Shown here: in pieces, positions 63,148 through 64,000 of the stretch | Layout: each line of letters starts with the position of its first letter | Numbering within the stretch: position 1 is the first letter of the stretch | The notes under the pieces: generated by a model | The model's input: the letters and a program-made list of their open reading frames with translations, nothing else | What the model was told of the DNA's origin: nothing | Databases searched by the model: none | Position numbers and translations under genes: made by a program | Assembly (NCBI RefSeq): GCF_947493595.1 | Contig: NZ_CANLRL010000010.1 | Span: forward strand, 1 to 64,000 | Reading direction: 5' to 3' | DNA from: an uncultured Shimia sp. | GTDB taxonomy: Bacteria > Pseudomonadota > Alphaproteobacteria > Rhodobacterales > Rhodobacteraceae | DNA length: 64,000 bases

Positions 63148-64000
63148 ATGAGTTTACATGATGCTTCCCCCGATTTTGTCCAATCCCTGTCCGAACTGTT
63201 GCCGGAAGGCGCGTTGCGCAGCCCCGAGCCGCGCTATCTGGAAGAACCTCGTGGGCGGTCCTTTGGCAATGGTGGCGTGGTGGCCTTGCCGCGCTCGGTT
63301 GAAGAGGTCGCAACCGTTGTAAAGGCGTGTCACGCGGCCAGCGTTCCCGTGGTGCCCTATGGCGGTGGCACCGGGTTGGTGGGCGGTCAGCTTGTCGAGG
63401 ATGGTGCCAAGCCGGTGATCCTGTCCCTGGAGCGGATGAACAAGGTGCGTGACCTGCGCCCGTTGGAAAACGTGATGATCGCGGAAGCGGGCGTGATCCT
63501 GCAGGATGTGCAGGCGGCGGCCGAAGCGGCGGACCGATTGTTTCCCTTGTCGCTTGGCGCGGAAGGTACGGCACGGATCGGCGGCAATCTTGCAACCAAC
63601 GCAGGCGGCGTGAATGTGCTGCGCTATGGTAATGCGCGGGACTTATGTCTGGGGCTGGAAGCGGTACTGCCTACCGGTGAGATTTGGCACGGGCTGACGC
63701 GTTTGCGCAAAGACAACACCGGCTATGATCTGCGCAACCTTTTGGTGGGCGCCGAAGGAACATTGGGCGTGATCACCGCGGCGACGTTGAAGCTGTTTGC
63801 GCGACCCAAGTCTGTGGCCACAGCGATTGTGGTGGTGACCGACCCGGCAGCAGCGTTGCGTTTGCTGGCCATGGCACGGGATATCGCAGGGGAATCCGTC
63901 TCGGCGTTTGAGTTGATGCATCAAAACGGCATGGATTTTGTCGCTGAGACACTGCCGGATGTGCGCTTGCCGTTTGACACACCGCCGGAGTGGTCCGTGC
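63148..64000 (+). CDS. FAD-linked dehydrogenase (GlcD/DLD type), cut by the window edge
   Basis: The first 284 codons are present. The product is a vanillyl-alcohol-oxidase-type FAD protein: VPVVPYGGGTGLVGGQ is the FAD-binding loop, followed by GNLATNAGGVNVLRYG, DLCLGLEAVLPTGEIWHG and GAEGTLGVITAATLKL. It resembles D-2-hydroxyglutarate dehydrogenase, D-lactate dehydrogenase and glycolate oxidase subunit D; the C-terminal part that would separate them is missing. It runs off the plus end at 64000. Confidence 0.85.
   Translation, partial: MSLHDASPDFVQSLSELLPEGALRSPEPRYLEEPRGRSFGNGGVVALPRSVEEVATVVKACHAASVPVVPYGGGTGLVGGQLVEDGAKPVILSLERMNKVRDLRPLENVMIAEAGVILQDVQAAAEAADRLFPLSLGAEGTARIGGNLATNAGGVNVLRYGNARDLCLGLEAVLPTGEIWHGLTRLRKDNTGYDLRNLLVGAEGTLGVITAATLKLFARPKSVATAIVVVTDPAAALRLLAMARDIAGESVSAFELMHQNGMDFVAETLPDVRLPFDTPPEWSV

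Noticed and set aside
1-64000. tRNA, rRNA, CRISPR arrays and origin-like features.
   Set aside because: No cloverleaf-like segment, spaced direct-repeat array or DnaA-box cluster was seen in the intergenic regions read by eye.

Overview
The window reads as chromosome of a marine Rhodobacterales (Roseobacter-group) alphaproteobacterium. The evidence is gene content and order. There is an NDUFA12 / mlaD / DUF2155 / aat / accC / accB neighbourhood, a single-type LolC/E permease with lolD, a clpP-clpX pair, and a cox locus ordered coxB-ctaB-small protein-ctaG-coxC-surf1-thrC-M16 peptidase. Two perfect or near-perfect FNR/FnrL-type boxes and two copies of a CCCC(A/G)GGATATTT...GAAG intergenic repeat agree with this. 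The assignment rests on recognition of families, not on a search.

Region 1 (1-12.4 kb) is accessory. It holds a short, catalytic-domain-only tyrosine recombinase and then a twelve-gene minus-strand operon (11527 to 1580). The operon encodes a CUT2-type sugar ABC transporter (ATPase, permease, binding protein), a zinc alcohol dehydrogenase, an SDR, an RraA-type aldolase, a GntR/FCD regulator with two apparent winged-helix domains, a split UxaA-type sugar-acid dehydratase, an aldo/keto reductase, an amidohydrolase-type lactonase and a RhaM-type mutarotase. Together these fit non-phosphorylating catabolism of a 6-deoxyhexose or related aldose, with L-fucose the best guess. A promoter with an abutting perfect 9+9 inverted repeat lies upstream of the operon. 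Two diverged, same-orientation copies of a non-coding repeat (about 243-360 and 11847-11962) bracket the recombinase plus operon, so the region may be an island.

Region 2 (12.4-32 kb) is mostly core: small enzymes, a TerB/J-domain protein, ppx and ppk, the HdaA-like DnaA regulator, an AI-2E family transporter, a hybrid histidine kinase, proS, MerR, lolC/E-lolD, a xi-class GST, a cold-shock protein, a small cytochrome c behind an FNR-like box, a Tag glycosylase and a LysR regulator. Between 32.1 and 33.5 kb is an apparently AT-richer patch with two unrecognised genes.

Region 3 (33.5-54.5 kb) holds clpP-clpX, small redox and Rid proteins, a DMT transporter, the NDUFA12-to-accB block, a PAS-LuxR regulator, a periplasmic binding protein, an acyl-CoA synthetase-like enzyme, an arylsulfatase, the two subunits of a 3-oxoacid CoA-transferase, topA, dprA and tldD. 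Region 4 (54.6-64 kb) is the cytochrome aa3 oxidase locus without subunit I, followed by thrC, an M16 protease, acetyltransferase, an MBL-fold protein and a FAD-linked dehydrogenase cut by the window edge. I found no tRNA, rRNA, CRISPR array or complete insertion sequence.
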